A stretch of 64,000 nt of DNA, taken from the NCBI RefSeq assembly GCF_000307875.1, contig NZ_AJLS01000074.1:1-64000 (forward strand). The letters are read 5' to 3'. Below the pieces are notes generated by a model. It had not been told where the DNA came from, made no database searches, and saw only the letters and a list, made by a program, of their open reading frames with translations. Made by a program: the position numbers and the translations under genes. Each line of letters starts with the position of its first letter. Within the stretch, counting starts at the first letter, position 1. This document shows, piece after piece, positions 18,891 through 27,288 of the stretch. This DNA comes from Neobacillus bataviensis LMG 21833. Lineage in GTDB: Bacteria; Bacillota; Bacilli; Bacillales; Cytobacillaceae.

Positions 18891-19023
18891 CTAATTCCCT
18901 TTTTCAATAAGACTTTGATAAGCCGCAGAGGTTTTCACTTCAACTGTTAATTTTCCTTTGCGAATGGAGTCCTATACAACTACCAATTACTAAAATTGTA
19001 ATTGCCCATTTCCGTATAGCCAT
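18891..19023 (-). pseudogene. Remnant of a small signal-peptide/lipoprotein-like gene
   Basis: On the minus strand a GAGGAGA ribosome site precedes an ATG at 19023. It encodes a basic start and a hydrophobic helix (MAIRKWAITILVIGSCIGLH), then stops after 27 codons. In another frame the DNA continues with a coding-like tail (KGKLTVEVKTSAAYQ, then SLIEKGN and a stop at 18891). This looks like a short secreted or lipid-anchored protein broken by an indel. The gap 18810-19244 otherwise holds only terminator-like hairpins. Confidence 0.4.
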
Positions 19024-19192
19024 TGCTTTCAACTTCTCCTCTATTTCAATGATCATTGTTGCTATCCAACATAATCTGAATGATTAGTTGGATCTTCCAT
19101 TCACCCATTTTATTCCTTATGACCTGTCTATATGTCCGGGTGATGATCAAAATGTTTTACTTAAAAGGAAAGGTTCGAAGCTTTTTGGTTAA

Positions 19193-19230
19193 GAAAAAAG
19201 CAGCGGCAGAACGACTGTTCCACCACTGCT
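19193..19230 (-). terminator. Terminator of formate/nitrite transporter gene
   Basis: On the minus strand AGCAGTGG ... CCGCTGCT pairs (one G-T) and is followed by TTTTTTCTT. Confidence 0.65.
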
Positions 19231-19244
19231 GTAGGTATTTTTCA

Positions 19245-20063
19245 TTATCCTACTTTTTCCATAGTCTCCTTAATGTTAGTCTCGGTGTATGGTGATTTAT
19301 TTTTATTAAAAGCATACCAATAAGCCATCCCAATAAAGATTGTTCCCCCAATGGCATTTCCCAAGAAGACTGGGATGAAATTATGTAAATACTCAATCCA
19401 GGTAAAATGGCCGGCAAAGATTGCTGCCGGGATGACAAACATATTCGCTACAACGTGCTGGAATCCGATTGCCACAAACGTCATGGTTGGAAACCAAATA
19501 CCGGCAATTTTTCCGAACATATCATCCGCCCCGTAAGAAAGCCAGACAGCTGCGGCAACCAGCCAATTACAGCCAATTCCTGAAATAAAGGCTTGCAAAA
19601 AGGATGCTTCAAGCTTGTGCTCTGCGATACTGATTGTTTTCGCGAGGTAGGGTGTCATTTCGGTAAGTCCCAAAAGGTGGCCGAAAAAATAGGCAACAAA
19701 GATGGCGCCAAGAAAATTACTGACCGAAACAAGAAACCAGTTAAAAAGTACCTGTCCGGTGTTAATCCTGTTTTCCATTCTTGCAAGCGGCACAGCCATC
19801 ATATTCCCTGTTAGAAGTTCGCCACCGGCAAGTAAGGTAAGAATTAGGCCAATTGGAAAAACAGCCGCGCCAATTAAACTACTTAACCCTTCTAAATTGG
19901 GCGATAATGTTGCGGTTACCCGAATAAATAATAAGTATCCTAATGCAATAAAGGCACCTGCCTCAAAACCTAAAATCATTGTTTGCATCAGAGAATATTT
20001 CGTTTTCTTCACTCCATTTTCCACGGTTATTTCCAAAATTTTTGCTGGTATACTGTATCCCAT
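19245..20063 (-). CDS. Formate/nitrite transporter (FNT) family protein
   Basis: 272-residue channel protein with six hydrophobic segments. FNT traits are visible: the GAFIALGYLLF helix, the GGELLTGNMM segment of the broken helix, and GCNWLVAAAVWLS later in the chain. Members pass formate, nitrite, hydrosulphide or lactate across the membrane as pentamers. The start at 20063 follows AAAGGGG; a longer frame of 18 codons has no ribosome site. No pyruvate-formate lyase or nitrite reductase gene is adjacent, so the substrate is open. Confidence 0.88.
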   Translation of the reverse strand: MGYSIPAKILEITVENGVKKTKYSLMQTMILGFEAGAFIALGYLLFIRVTATLSPNLEGLSSLIGAAVFPIGLILTLLAGGELLTGNMMAVPLARMENRINTGQVLFNWFLVSVSNFLGAIFVAYFFGHLLGLTEMTPYLAKTISIAEHKLEASFLQAFISGIGCNWLVAAAVWLSYGADDMFGKIAGIWFPTMTFVAIGFQHVVANMFVIPAAIFAGHFTWIEYLHNFIPVFLGNAIGGTIFIGMAYWYAFNKNKSPYTETNIKETMEKVG

Positions 20064-20256
20064 ATGATGAGCCCCTTTAACAAAACTTTTTTCGCTAATT
20101 TGTGAAGTATTTAACATACTTCTATTTTAAAACAATTTCTCCCACATTCCTGTGAACTTTTTATAACTATTAATAATAATTTCCTATGTTTACATTGAAA
20201 TAATTTCGACAAATTTCTACATTTTAAAAGAACTTAGCGGGTGTTAGTACAAAGTA

Positions 20257-20265
20257 TGATATAAT
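20257..20265 (+). promoter_or_regulatory. Extended -10 promoter before 141-aa ORF
   Basis: TGATATAAT is an extended -10 (TG-N-TATAAT). No good -35 sits 17 bp upstream. It lies in the 343-bp gap 20064-20406, in which I otherwise see only AT-rich sequence. Confidence 0.35.
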
Positions 20266-20406
20266 ATAACTAATACACAGAAATATTAAGAGCCGTACTA
20301 TCAATATTTGCTTAATTTTTCTAAAATCCTTCTAGTTTCCCACTCATACCGACAATGCCCATTGAAGTACTTGCGATAGAAATATATTGAAGAAAAGGTG
20401 TTATAA

Positions 20407-20832
20407 ATGGAAAATACAATTGAAACAGTTTACTGCTTAGAGAACCCGGAAAAAAATATTATTAAATTTGCAACAGGAACACAGCTGCGTTATGAGGATA
20501 TTATAAAAGAGGTTTTCGGCGTGGCATGTATCAATGATTTACACATGATGCTCCAGTATAACAAAAGTTTTCAGACAAGTATTTGTAATTCTTTTGGAAT
20601 TAGCGAAAAGAAGATTACCCTAGATAAAATCATTCGCATTGCTTCCAAAACAGATATGCTTCGATTAAGAAACCAATTGATCGAAGAGCAAAAAAATAGC
20701 CCGGAAGATATGGAACTTGAAGCGGACACTTCCCTCCAACGGCCATTTGATTCCATCATCAAACTCCAAGAAGGACTCTATCAATGGGACGACGCCAATT
20801 TCTCCTACAGCGCTGTTACTAATGGTGCCTGA
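20407..20832 (+). CDS. Protein of unknown function, 141 aa
   Basis: Soluble, mildly acidic ORF with a ribosome site (AAAAGGTG). Features are a Cys at residue 10, an ACINDLHMMLQYN segment and a charged C-terminal region. No family is recognised. Its last codons (Asn-Gly-Ala-stop) are read from a copy of the dispersed GGTGCCTGACACC element, as in the oligoendopeptidase gene, so the original C-terminus may have been lost. It is isolated between a possible promoter and a terminator. Confidence 0.6.
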   Translation: MENTIETVYCLENPEKNIIKFATGTQLRYEDIIKEVFGVACINDLHMMLQYNKSFQTSICNSFGISEKKITLDKIIRIASKTDMLRLRNQLIEEQKNSPEDMELEADTSLQRPFDSIIKLQEGLYQWDDANFSYSAVTNGA

Positions 20833-20836
20833 CACC
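20824..20836. repeat. Copy 3 of GGTGCCTGACACC element
   Basis: It supplies the TGA stop of the 141-aa gene. Identity with the other copies is limited to the 13-bp core and the preceding AAT/ATT. Confidence 0.7.
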
Positions 20837-20886
20837 CTTTTTATTATTATGATAGTGATAATGAACAATAGCTCTTTTCTGTATAT

Positions 20887-20928
20887 AAAAAGACTACCTA
20901 CACCAAATGGGGTGAAGGTAGTCTTTTT
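20887..20928. terminator. Bidirectional terminator
   Basis: AAAAAGACTACCT ... AGGTAGTCTTTTT forms a long stem with A- and T-runs on both sides. It is placed between the 141-aa gene and the convergent proline dehydrogenase gene. Confidence 0.8.
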
Positions 20929-20952
20929 GCTTTATATCTGTCACATGAATAT

Positions 20953-21942
20953 TTATTTACGTTTTTTCTTCTTGTCTTTGGTAGTTGTTAGTCTTCCCAA
21001 TAAAAATGCCCCTGCTGCTACTCCGATTATGGTGTTTGTCTTTTTGTTAAATACTTGTTTCGCAACAAGATTTAAATTTTGCGGTCTTTCTGCCAACCGT
21101 CTCATGAAATACCCATACCAATCATTTCCAAAGGGAACATACGTACAGAAATTGTACCCTTCGCTTGCCAATTTTAGCTGCAACTCTTTTCTAAACCCAT
21201 ACAACATTTGGAATTCGTATTTATCTTTTGAAATATCATTGCGTTTTACGAACTCTTTCACATGGTTAATAATTCTGTGATCATGGGTAGCAATCGAAGT
21301 GAATTTCCCGTTTAATAAATGCCATTCAATCAGCTTAATATAATTGGCATCGATGTCTTTCTTGTCCTGGTAAGCGATTTCATCTGACTCTTTATACGCA
21401 CCCTTTACAAGACGAATACGGTAATTTTTATATCGTTCAACGTATTCCAGCGCATTATGGAAATAAGCCTGAATAACGGTACCCACATTATCATACTCAA
21501 GTGATAGGTCGTCCAATAAATTAAAGGTAAGTTCTAGATGTTTAAAGTCCTCCATATCGATATTGATAAACATCTGATATTGGCTCGCTTTATCCACAAT
21601 CTCTCTAACATTGTTTAAACAAAATGTATAATCGATATCCAAGCCAACCTGCGTCGGTTTTAATGAAATATGTGCATCTACTTGATTCTCATGGATTGCC
21701 TCAATGACCTGCAAAATTTGTTCCTTCGCGGCCGTTGCCTCTTCTTCTTTAAAAACGAACTCTCCAAGATTATCAACCGTACAAGAGATTCCTTGTGCGT
21801 TTAGTTCTTTAATACTTTTAATGACTTCCGGTATATTCGTTCCAGCAACAACGCTTTGTGCACCCATTTTTAACCCATATTTCTTTGCAGCACTATTAAG
21901 TAGTTGGTTTTGGGATAGACCCATAAAAATATCTTTCAACAT
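20953..21942 (-). CDS. Proline dehydrogenase with hydrophobic C-terminal extension
   Basis: FAD-dependent TIM-barrel enzyme that oxidises proline to pyrroline-5-carboxylate. Diagnostic pieces: RLVKGAYKESDEIA, ATHDHRIINH, EFQMLYGFRKELQ, YVPFGNDWYGYFMRRLAERP. The start at 21942 follows AAGGAG; the frame extends further without a ribosome site. After the usual end of the monofunctional enzyme there are about 30 extra residues. They are a glycine/alanine-rich hydrophobic stretch (TIIGVAAGAFLLGRL) and a basic tail (KDKKKKRK), resembling a tail anchor. No P5C dehydrogenase gene is adjacent. PutB and FadM names both exist in Bacillus, so I give no symbol. Confidence 0.9.
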   Translation of the reverse strand: MLKDIFMGLSQNQLLNSAAKKYGLKMGAQSVVAGTNIPEVIKSIKELNAQGISCTVDNLGEFVFKEEEATAAKEQILQVIEAIHENQVDAHISLKPTQVGLDIDYTFCLNNVREIVDKASQYQMFINIDMEDFKHLELTFNLLDDLSLEYDNVGTVIQAYFHNALEYVERYKNYRIRLVKGAYKESDEIAYQDKKDIDANYIKLIEWHLLNGKFTSIATHDHRIINHVKEFVKRNDISKDKYEFQMLYGFRKELQLKLASEGYNFCTYVPFGNDWYGYFMRRLAERPQNLNLVAKQVFNKKTNTIIGVAAGAFLLGRLTTTKDKKKKRK

Positions 21943-22055
21943 CGTGATAGACTCCTTGCTGTTGTTTTTTATCACCATTATAGCATACGCTTTCAATAAA
22001 ATTTATTTTAAGAATTTTCGGAAATAAAACTCCCAAAAACTAAACAAATCATACA

Positions 22056-22093
22056 GAAAAACGAGCCCGCTTCTTAAAAAAGAAGGGGCTCGT
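22056..22093 (-). terminator. Terminator of second DHA2 transporter gene
   Basis: The stem ACGAGCCCCTTCTT / AAGAAGCGGGCTCGT is followed on the minus strand by a T-run. Confidence 0.75.
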
Positions 22094-22117
22094 AAACATA
22101 CTGCTAAAAGTAGAAAA

Positions 22118-22130
22118 GGTGTCAGGCACC
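22118..22130. repeat. Copy 4 of GGTGCCTGACACC element
   Basis: Here GGTGTCAGGCACC is on the plus strand, i.e. GGTGCCTGACACC in the direction of the minus-strand transporter gene. It abuts that gene's TAA stop (22131-22133). Confidence 0.75.
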
Positions 22131-23672
22131 TTAGTTCTCTATTAATTTTGCAGCTACTTTTTTATCGGCAGTTTTAGTGGTGCTTCCGCCTTTTAGTTCG
22201 TCTTCTGCTTGTTTAACGCGTTTGATAAAGAATGATAATACTAAGGCTACTGCGGCAATACAGGCAGCGATAAGGAAGGAGAAATTAATTCCATCTAATG
22301 TTGCCTGCATCATGATCTGCTGTTTCATTTCGGCAAGTGCAGCTGGAGTGGGTTTTCCAGTCAAGTGTTTCATTGCTTCCTCACCAAGCACCTTACCCTG
22401 CGACACCGCACGATTTGACATAATGGTCACCATCAATGCGGTACCAATAGCACCTGCTACTTGGTTTAGTGTATTGTTCATGGCAGTACCGTGTGGATAG
22501 AATCTTCTTGGTAATTGATTTAGGCCGTTTGTCGAAACCGGCATCATGACCATTGACATCCCTAAAGCACGAACCGAATACAAAATGATTAAGTGTGTGT
22601 AAGTGGTATGAAGTGTTAATTGACTAAAACCATAAGTTGTTACCACAATAATCGCTAAACCAGTGACTGCTAAGATTCGGCCGCCAATTTTATCAAATAA
22701 TTTCCCTGTAATAGGCGACATGAATGCCATCAAAATCGCACCAGGCATCAGCATTAGCCCCGCGTCCATTGGAGAAATGCCACGCAGGTTCTGAACATAA
22801 ATCGGCAGAAGCAGCATCCCGGAAAACAGTGCCATGTTTACTATCATGGCAATTATAGAAGATAGAGCAAACATAGGGTATTTATACACTCTAAAATTTA
22901 ATAATGGCTGTTCTATCTTATATTGACGCAAAATAAACACGAACAATGAAATAATACCCACTATTATTGTTCCATATACTTGTGGGCTGTCCCATCCCTT
23001 ACTTCCTGCAGAACTAAAACCATATAAAATACCGCCAAAACCGATACTTGATAAAAGAAGCGACAAGAAATCGAGGCGGATATCCACTTTTTCCTTTTTG
23101 TCTTTTAATAGGAAAACACCTAATAAAATCACGATAATGGCAATTGGGGTAACAAAGTGGAAAAGCATTCTCCAGTCATAATGTTCAATAATCCAGCCTG
23201 ACAATGTTGGGCCAATGGCCGGTGCAAACATTAAGATCAGCCCAAAAACACCCATTGCGGCTCCCCTTTTTTCAATCGGGAAGGCAACTAACATTACGTT
23301 CATTAACAGTGGCATCAAAATAGCTGAACCGGAGGCCTGCAACATTCTTCCCGCTAAAAGAAGTGGAAAAACATGAGCAAAACCGGCAAGAATCGTCCCT
23401 GCTGCAAATAAACCCATCGCGGCTAAAAATATATGACGGACAGAAAATTTCTGGATTAAAAACGCACTAGCTGGAATTAAAATTCCGTTTACTAACATGA
23501 AACCTGTTGTGAGCCATTGAACAGTGGCTGCCTCTACTTTCAAGTCACTCATAATAGAAGGCAGTGCAATGTTTAATAACGTGTTATTTAAAAATGAAAT
23601 AAAGGCACCAATCATCAGTACGGCTAAAATTCCGTACGGTGGACGATCATGCTTTTTTTCGGTTTGATCCAT
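22131..23672 (-). CDS. DHA2-family (EmrB/QacA type) 14-TM drug efflux MFS transporter, paralogue
   Basis: 513-residue paralogue of the transporter at 11915, with the same helix-1 signature (NTLLNIALPSIMSDL), GPTLSGWIIEHYDWRMLF and KRVKQAED tail. Differences are scattered, so this is an old rather than recent duplication. It ends with AAKLIEN versus AAKLAGN in the other copy. A TetR gene is divergent from it, as in the first pair. The start has GGGGGAACAAT upstream of ATG. Substrate is unknown; two diverged pumps with dedicated regulators suggest different inducers. Confidence 0.9.
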   Translation of the reverse strand: MDQTEKKHDRPPYGILAVLMIGAFISFLNNTLLNIALPSIMSDLKVEAATVQWLTTGFMLVNGILIPASAFLIQKFSVRHIFLAAMGLFAAGTILAGFAHVFPLLLAGRMLQASGSAILMPLLMNVMLVAFPIEKRGAAMGVFGLILMFAPAIGPTLSGWIIEHYDWRMLFHFVTPIAIIVILLGVFLLKDKKEKVDIRLDFLSLLLSSIGFGGILYGFSSAGSKGWDSPQVYGTIIVGIISLFVFILRQYKIEQPLLNFRVYKYPMFALSSIIAMIVNMALFSGMLLLPIYVQNLRGISPMDAGLMLMPGAILMAFMSPITGKLFDKIGGRILAVTGLAIIVVTTYGFSQLTLHTTYTHLIILYSVRALGMSMVMMPVSTNGLNQLPRRFYPHGTAMNNTLNQVAGAIGTALMVTIMSNRAVSQGKVLGEEAMKHLTGKPTPAALAEMKQQIMMQATLDGINFSFLIAACIAAVALVLSFFIKRVKQAEDELKGGSTTKTADKKVAAKLIEN

Positions 23673-23786
23673 TATTGTTCCCCCTTAGACGGATAGTTCA
23701 AATTTATTCTCTAAATTCGCATAAACAATATCTTATACCATTGGTACAAAATATGCAATTAAAAAATATCCTGTTATTTAATGGGT

Positions 23787-23815
23787 TTGTAACCATTCAA
23801 AAAATACGGTACTAT
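23787..23815 (+). promoter_or_regulatory. SigA-type promoter of tetR copy 2
   Basis: A -35 TTGTAA and a -10 TACTAT are spaced by 17 bp. They sit in the same arrangement as at 13560-13588, including the shared TGGGTTTGT and TTTATACAAG elements around them. Confidence 0.55.
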
Positions 23816-23876
23816 ACAATTTATACAAGTAGTCTTTTTATACATATAGTCCAAAGAATTGATAAAGGGTGATCAA

Positions 23877-24779
23877 ATGAATGACAGAAAACAGCATGTA
23901 GTTGATGCCGCCCGTCAATTATTTATTGACAAAGGTTATCAAGCCACAAGCATTCAGGACATTTTAAATTATAGTGGAATCTCTAAAGGGACATTTTATA
24001 ACTATTTTTCTTCTAAAAACGAATTATTAATCGCTCTTTTTAAAATGATCTATAAAAAACTTGATTATGATCGCAATGAATTACTCATTGGAGAAGATCC
24101 CTCAAACGTCGAAATCTTTATCAAACAAGTGGAATTGCAATTGAAAATGACGCGGACGAATAAGTTATTATTTCTTTTTGAAGAGGTATTTGTTTCACAT
24201 GATGAAGAACTTAAGCAATTTATTAGAGGAGGACAATTAAGGTCTCTTCGCTGGGTTTACAACCGCTTCATCGATCTCTTTGGCGAAAGCAAAAAGCCCT
24301 ATTTGTTAGATTGTGCCGTTATGTTTATCGGGATTTTACTCCACAATCTAAAATTTAACGGAATGGCGAAAAGGTCAAATACGACCAGTATTGAAAAAAT
24401 TGTCAGATATAGTATGGAACGGATAAAACACATGGTGACAGAAGTGTCAAAAGCGGATGAACAATTACTAAATCCAGAGGTTTTAGATCAGTGGCTGCCG
24501 AACTGTCAAAAATACAGCCAGTTTTTCCAACAGGAACTTTACCATACAATTCTTTTATTAAAAAAATCTCTAAATCAAAATGGTGATCAGTTCAAAAACA
24601 TGGAATTACTGGACTTTATACATGACGAATTATTGAACAACAAGAAACCACGAAAATATCTCATTGAAAGTGCCCTATCCTCGCTGAATTCAAAAAAAGA
24701 CATCACGGAAGAAATAAATTTCCAAAAGCTTAATCACTTGGTTGCGTCTTTTTTTAAGGAAATAGAAGAAAAAAGCTAA
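23877..24779 (+). CDS. TetR/AcrR-family transcriptional regulator (copy 2)
   Basis: 300-residue TetR-type regulator. The N-terminal HTH (ARQLFIDKGYQATSIQDI, YSGISKGTFYNYFSSKNELL) is nearly identical to copy 1, while the ligand domain is more diverged. The near-identical recognition helices suggest that the two regulators may bind each other's operators. The ATG at 23877 follows AAAGGGTGATCAA; an upstream in-frame TTG at 23859 is less likely. Divergent from the paralogous efflux pump. Confidence 0.9.
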   Translation: MNDRKQHVVDAARQLFIDKGYQATSIQDILNYSGISKGTFYNYFSSKNELLIALFKMIYKKLDYDRNELLIGEDPSNVEIFIKQVELQLKMTRTNKLLFLFEEVFVSHDEELKQFIRGGQLRSLRWVYNRFIDLFGESKKPYLLDCAVMFIGILLHNLKFNGMAKRSNTTSIEKIVRYSMERIKHMVTEVSKADEQLLNPEVLDQWLPNCQKYSQFFQQELYHTILLLKKSLNQNGDQFKNMELLDFIHDELLNNKKPRKYLIESALSSLNSKKDITEEINFQKLNHLVASFFKEIEEKS

Positions 24780-24813
24780 CCCCCAAACGGATGGAGATTT
24801 TGGGGGTTTGCCT
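24778..24813. terminator. Bidirectional terminator between tetR copy 2 and ftsZ
   Basis: AACCCCCAAA / TTTGGGGGTT stem between convergent genes. Confidence 0.75.
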
Positions 24814-24814
24814 T

Positions 24815-25990
24815 TTATCTTGACCTTTTATTTCGATTTCGCAAAAATGCCGGAATATCAAGAGAATCGTCTTGCTCCTGCGATTGCCAACGGTGATCGT
24901 TTTTCTGTTCTTCTTCAGGCAGATGCCATTGTCGTTCCATGTCCTGTACAGGTTCTTCTTGTTTGATTTTTTGACGAACAGAAGGGTTCCTTCCTTCATT
25001 TGTGATCGTTGTAGACTGATTTTTGGATGGGCGATCATAATCCACAAAACCTGTAGCAATAACCGTGATCATTATTTCTTCCTTTAGGCTATCGTTAATG
25101 ATCGAACCAAAAATCATGTTTAATTCCTTGTCTGCGGCAGAGGCAACAATATCGGCTGCTTCCTGCACCTCATACAAACTCAAATTACTGCCGCCTGTGA
25201 TATTCATGAGTACACCTTGCGCCCCATTAATGGAGGTTTCTAGGAGTGGACTTGATATAGCCTTTTTGGCTGCTTCAACGGCACGGTGTGGGCCTTTCGA
25301 CACCCCAATGCCCATTAACGCTGTCCCTTGATTGGACATAATTGCTTTCACGTCAGCAAAATCAAGGTTGATTAAGCCCGGCACGGCAATTAAATCAGAA
25401 ATTCCTTGAACACCTTGGCGGAGGACATTATCCGCCTCGCGAAAAGCTTCCAACATAGGTGTTTTTTTATCAACAATTTGCAATAAGCGATCATTGGGGA
25501 CAATAATTAATGTATCTACCGCTTCCCTCATTGCCTCGATTCCACTGGCCGCATTTACGGCACGCTTACGGCCTTCAAAGCCGAATGGACGTGTCACCAC
25601 CCCAATTGTTAAAGCCCCAAGTTCCCTGGATATTTGCGCAATCGCTGGTGCAGCTCCTGTTCCCGTACCACCGCCCATTCCGGCTGTAACGAAAACCATA
25701 TCTGCTCCCTTTAACACCTCTTGCAGCTGTTTCCTGCTTTCCTCTACTGCTTTACTCCCTACTTCCGGATTGGCACCTGCTCCTAATCCTCTTGTTAAGT
25801 TTGCCCCAATTTGCATCTTAATCTCAGCTTTTGATAGATTAAGAGCTTGGGCATCTGTATTCACGGCAATAAACTCAACGCCTTGAATGCCATCCTCAAT
25901 CATTCGATTAACAGCATTATTTCCTCCACCGCCAACACCGATTACTTTAATTCTAGCTATTTGATCTATATTCATATCAAAATCCCACAT
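24815..25990 (-). CDS. ftsZ: FtsZ cell-division GTPase, outside dcw context (probable second copy)
   Basis: 391-residue tubulin-like GTPase with every core motif. The G-box is [12 protein letters not shown], with [14 protein letters not shown] at the start of the fold. The synergy (T7) loop is [13 protein letters not shown], and the C-terminal conserved peptide [16 protein letters not shown] that binds FtsA, SepF and EzrA is intact. It should polymerise and could join the Z-ring. It is not next to ftsA or other dcw genes but between a TetR gene and a hydroxyacid dehydrogenase gene. Compared with the Bacillus FtsZ I remember, differences are clustered around residues 120-160 and 225-235. A second paralogue is therefore likely. 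ATG at 25990 has AGGAGG eight bases upstream. Confidence 0.93.
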   Translation of the reverse strand: MWDFDMNIDQIARIKVIGVGGGGNNAVNRMIEDGIQGVEFIAVNTDAQALNLSKAEIKMQIGANLTRGLGAGANPEVGSKAVEESRKQLQEVLKGADMVFVTAGMGGGTGTGAAPAIAQISRELGALTIGVVTRPFGFEGRKRAVNAASGIEAMREAVDTLIIVPNDRLLQIVDKKTPMLEAFREADNVLRQGVQGISDLIAVPGLINLDFADVKAIMSNQGTALMGIGVSKGPHRAVEAAKKAISSPLLETSINGAQGVLMNITGGSNLSLYEVQEAADIVASAADKELNMIFGSIINDSLKEEIMITVIATGFVDYDRPSKNQSTTITNEGRNPSVRQKIKQEEPVQDMERQWHLPEEEQKNDHRWQSQEQDDSLDIPAFLRNRNKRSR

Positions 25991-26310
25991 CAACAATTCC
26001 TCCTAGCCTGATCCCAACATTACTTAATTATTCAGAAAATTAACTTTAGCCTTATTATATGATATTTAGCCTAAAAAAACTAATAGCTCATACTATTTTA
26101 GCAAAATAATAGAGTGGTTACTATAGTGCCTCGTATTCATTTGAACTTCCTTTTCATCTTTTTTCTAGCCCGACAATTACTTCTGCGATTTTTTCAAAAA
26201 ATATACTAATCATGCGCTAGTTTTCTTGCTTCATATTGGTATATTTTAATACTATATAGGTATTGCCCCTTTTCAAACAAAGGACTTCTACTAGAAAGGA
26301 GAAACATACG

Positions 26311-27288
26311 ATGAAAAGAAAAATAATCGCATATAACTTGGTCTTAACTGATGCCCTTGAACAGCTCGATGATTCCTTTGAAGTAGAAATATTTGATGGG
26401 ATTAATCCAAAAACAGACCATGCCTTTTTACATGCCCTTAAGGATGCTGAAGGCATAGTTGGCCTAGCTCTTCCGGTTGATAAGGAGTTACTCGAAAAGG
26501 CACCAAAGTTAAAAATTGTCTCTAATAATTCCACTGGCTATAATAATCTCTCTATTGAAGAGATGACACAGCGCGGTGTAATGGGAACCAATACACCAGG
26601 TGTCCTCGAGGATACAACAGCCGATGCTATTTTTGGGATTCTCCTTGCAGCTGCACGGCGCATCCCAGAGTTAGATCACTTTGTTAAATCAGGAAATTGG
26701 AAGCAGCATTTAACGACAGCACAATATGCAGTGGATGTGCACCATAAAACATTGGGGATCATCGGGATGGGCAAAATCGGTTCAGCCATCGCAAAGCGAG
26801 CGCATTTCGGTTTTGATATGAATATCCTATACTACAATCGTACCCGTAACATAGAAGCCGAGGGTAAATATAACGCTACATATTGTGACCTTGAACCATT
26901 ACTAAAGCAATCAGATTTTGTTTGCTTAATGACGCCACTTACATCTGAAACAGAGAATTTAATGGGGGAACAAGAATTTAAACTAATGAAAAAATCCGCT
27001 ATTTTTGTGAATGGTTCACGGGGCAAAACGGTTGATGAAGAAGCACTGATTGCGGCATTAAATCAAAAGGAGATTCACGCCGCCGCATTGGATGTTTATA
27101 GATCAGAGCCATTATCGCCCGATCATCCATTGCTTCAGTTTCCTAATGTGGTAACTACACCACATATCGGATCATCCACCTTTGAAACTGAGCTGAAAAT
27201 GGCCAATTTGGCGGTTGAAAATTTACTGTCTGGACTATTGGGTCAACGTCCTAAAAACTTGATTAACCCTGACGTCCTAAATAGATGA
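26311..27288 (+). CDS. D-2-hydroxyacid dehydrogenase (glyoxylate/hydroxypyruvate/2-ketogluconate reductase type)
   Basis: 325-residue NAD(P)-dependent dehydrogenase. The Rossmann motif is GIIGMGKIGSAIA. The catalytic trio is Arg in NGSRGKTVDE, Glu in DVYRSEPLSP and His in TPHIGSST. Closest remembered relatives are GhrB/TkrA-type reductases of glyoxylate, hydroxypyruvate or 2-keto-gluconate. The ATG at 26311 follows AAAGGAG; 16 upstream in-frame codons lack a ribosome site. It overlaps the next SDR gene by 4 bp (ATGA), indicating translational coupling. The 320 bp upstream hold AT-rich sequence shared with the divergent ftsZ promoter region. Confidence 0.88.
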   Translation: MKRKIIAYNLVLTDALEQLDDSFEVEIFDGINPKTDHAFLHALKDAEGIVGLALPVDKELLEKAPKLKIVSNNSTGYNNLSIEEMTQRGVMGTNTPGVLEDTTADAIFGILLAAARRIPELDHFVKSGNWKQHLTTAQYAVDVHHKTLGIIGMGKIGSAIAKRAHFGFDMNILYYNRTRNIEAEGKYNATYCDLEPLLKQSDFVCLMTPLTSETENLMGEQEFKLMKKSAIFVNGSRGKTVDEEALIAALNQKEIHAAALDVYRSEPLSPDHPLLQFPNVVTTPHIGSSTFETELKMANLAVENLLSGLLGQRPKNLINPDVLNR

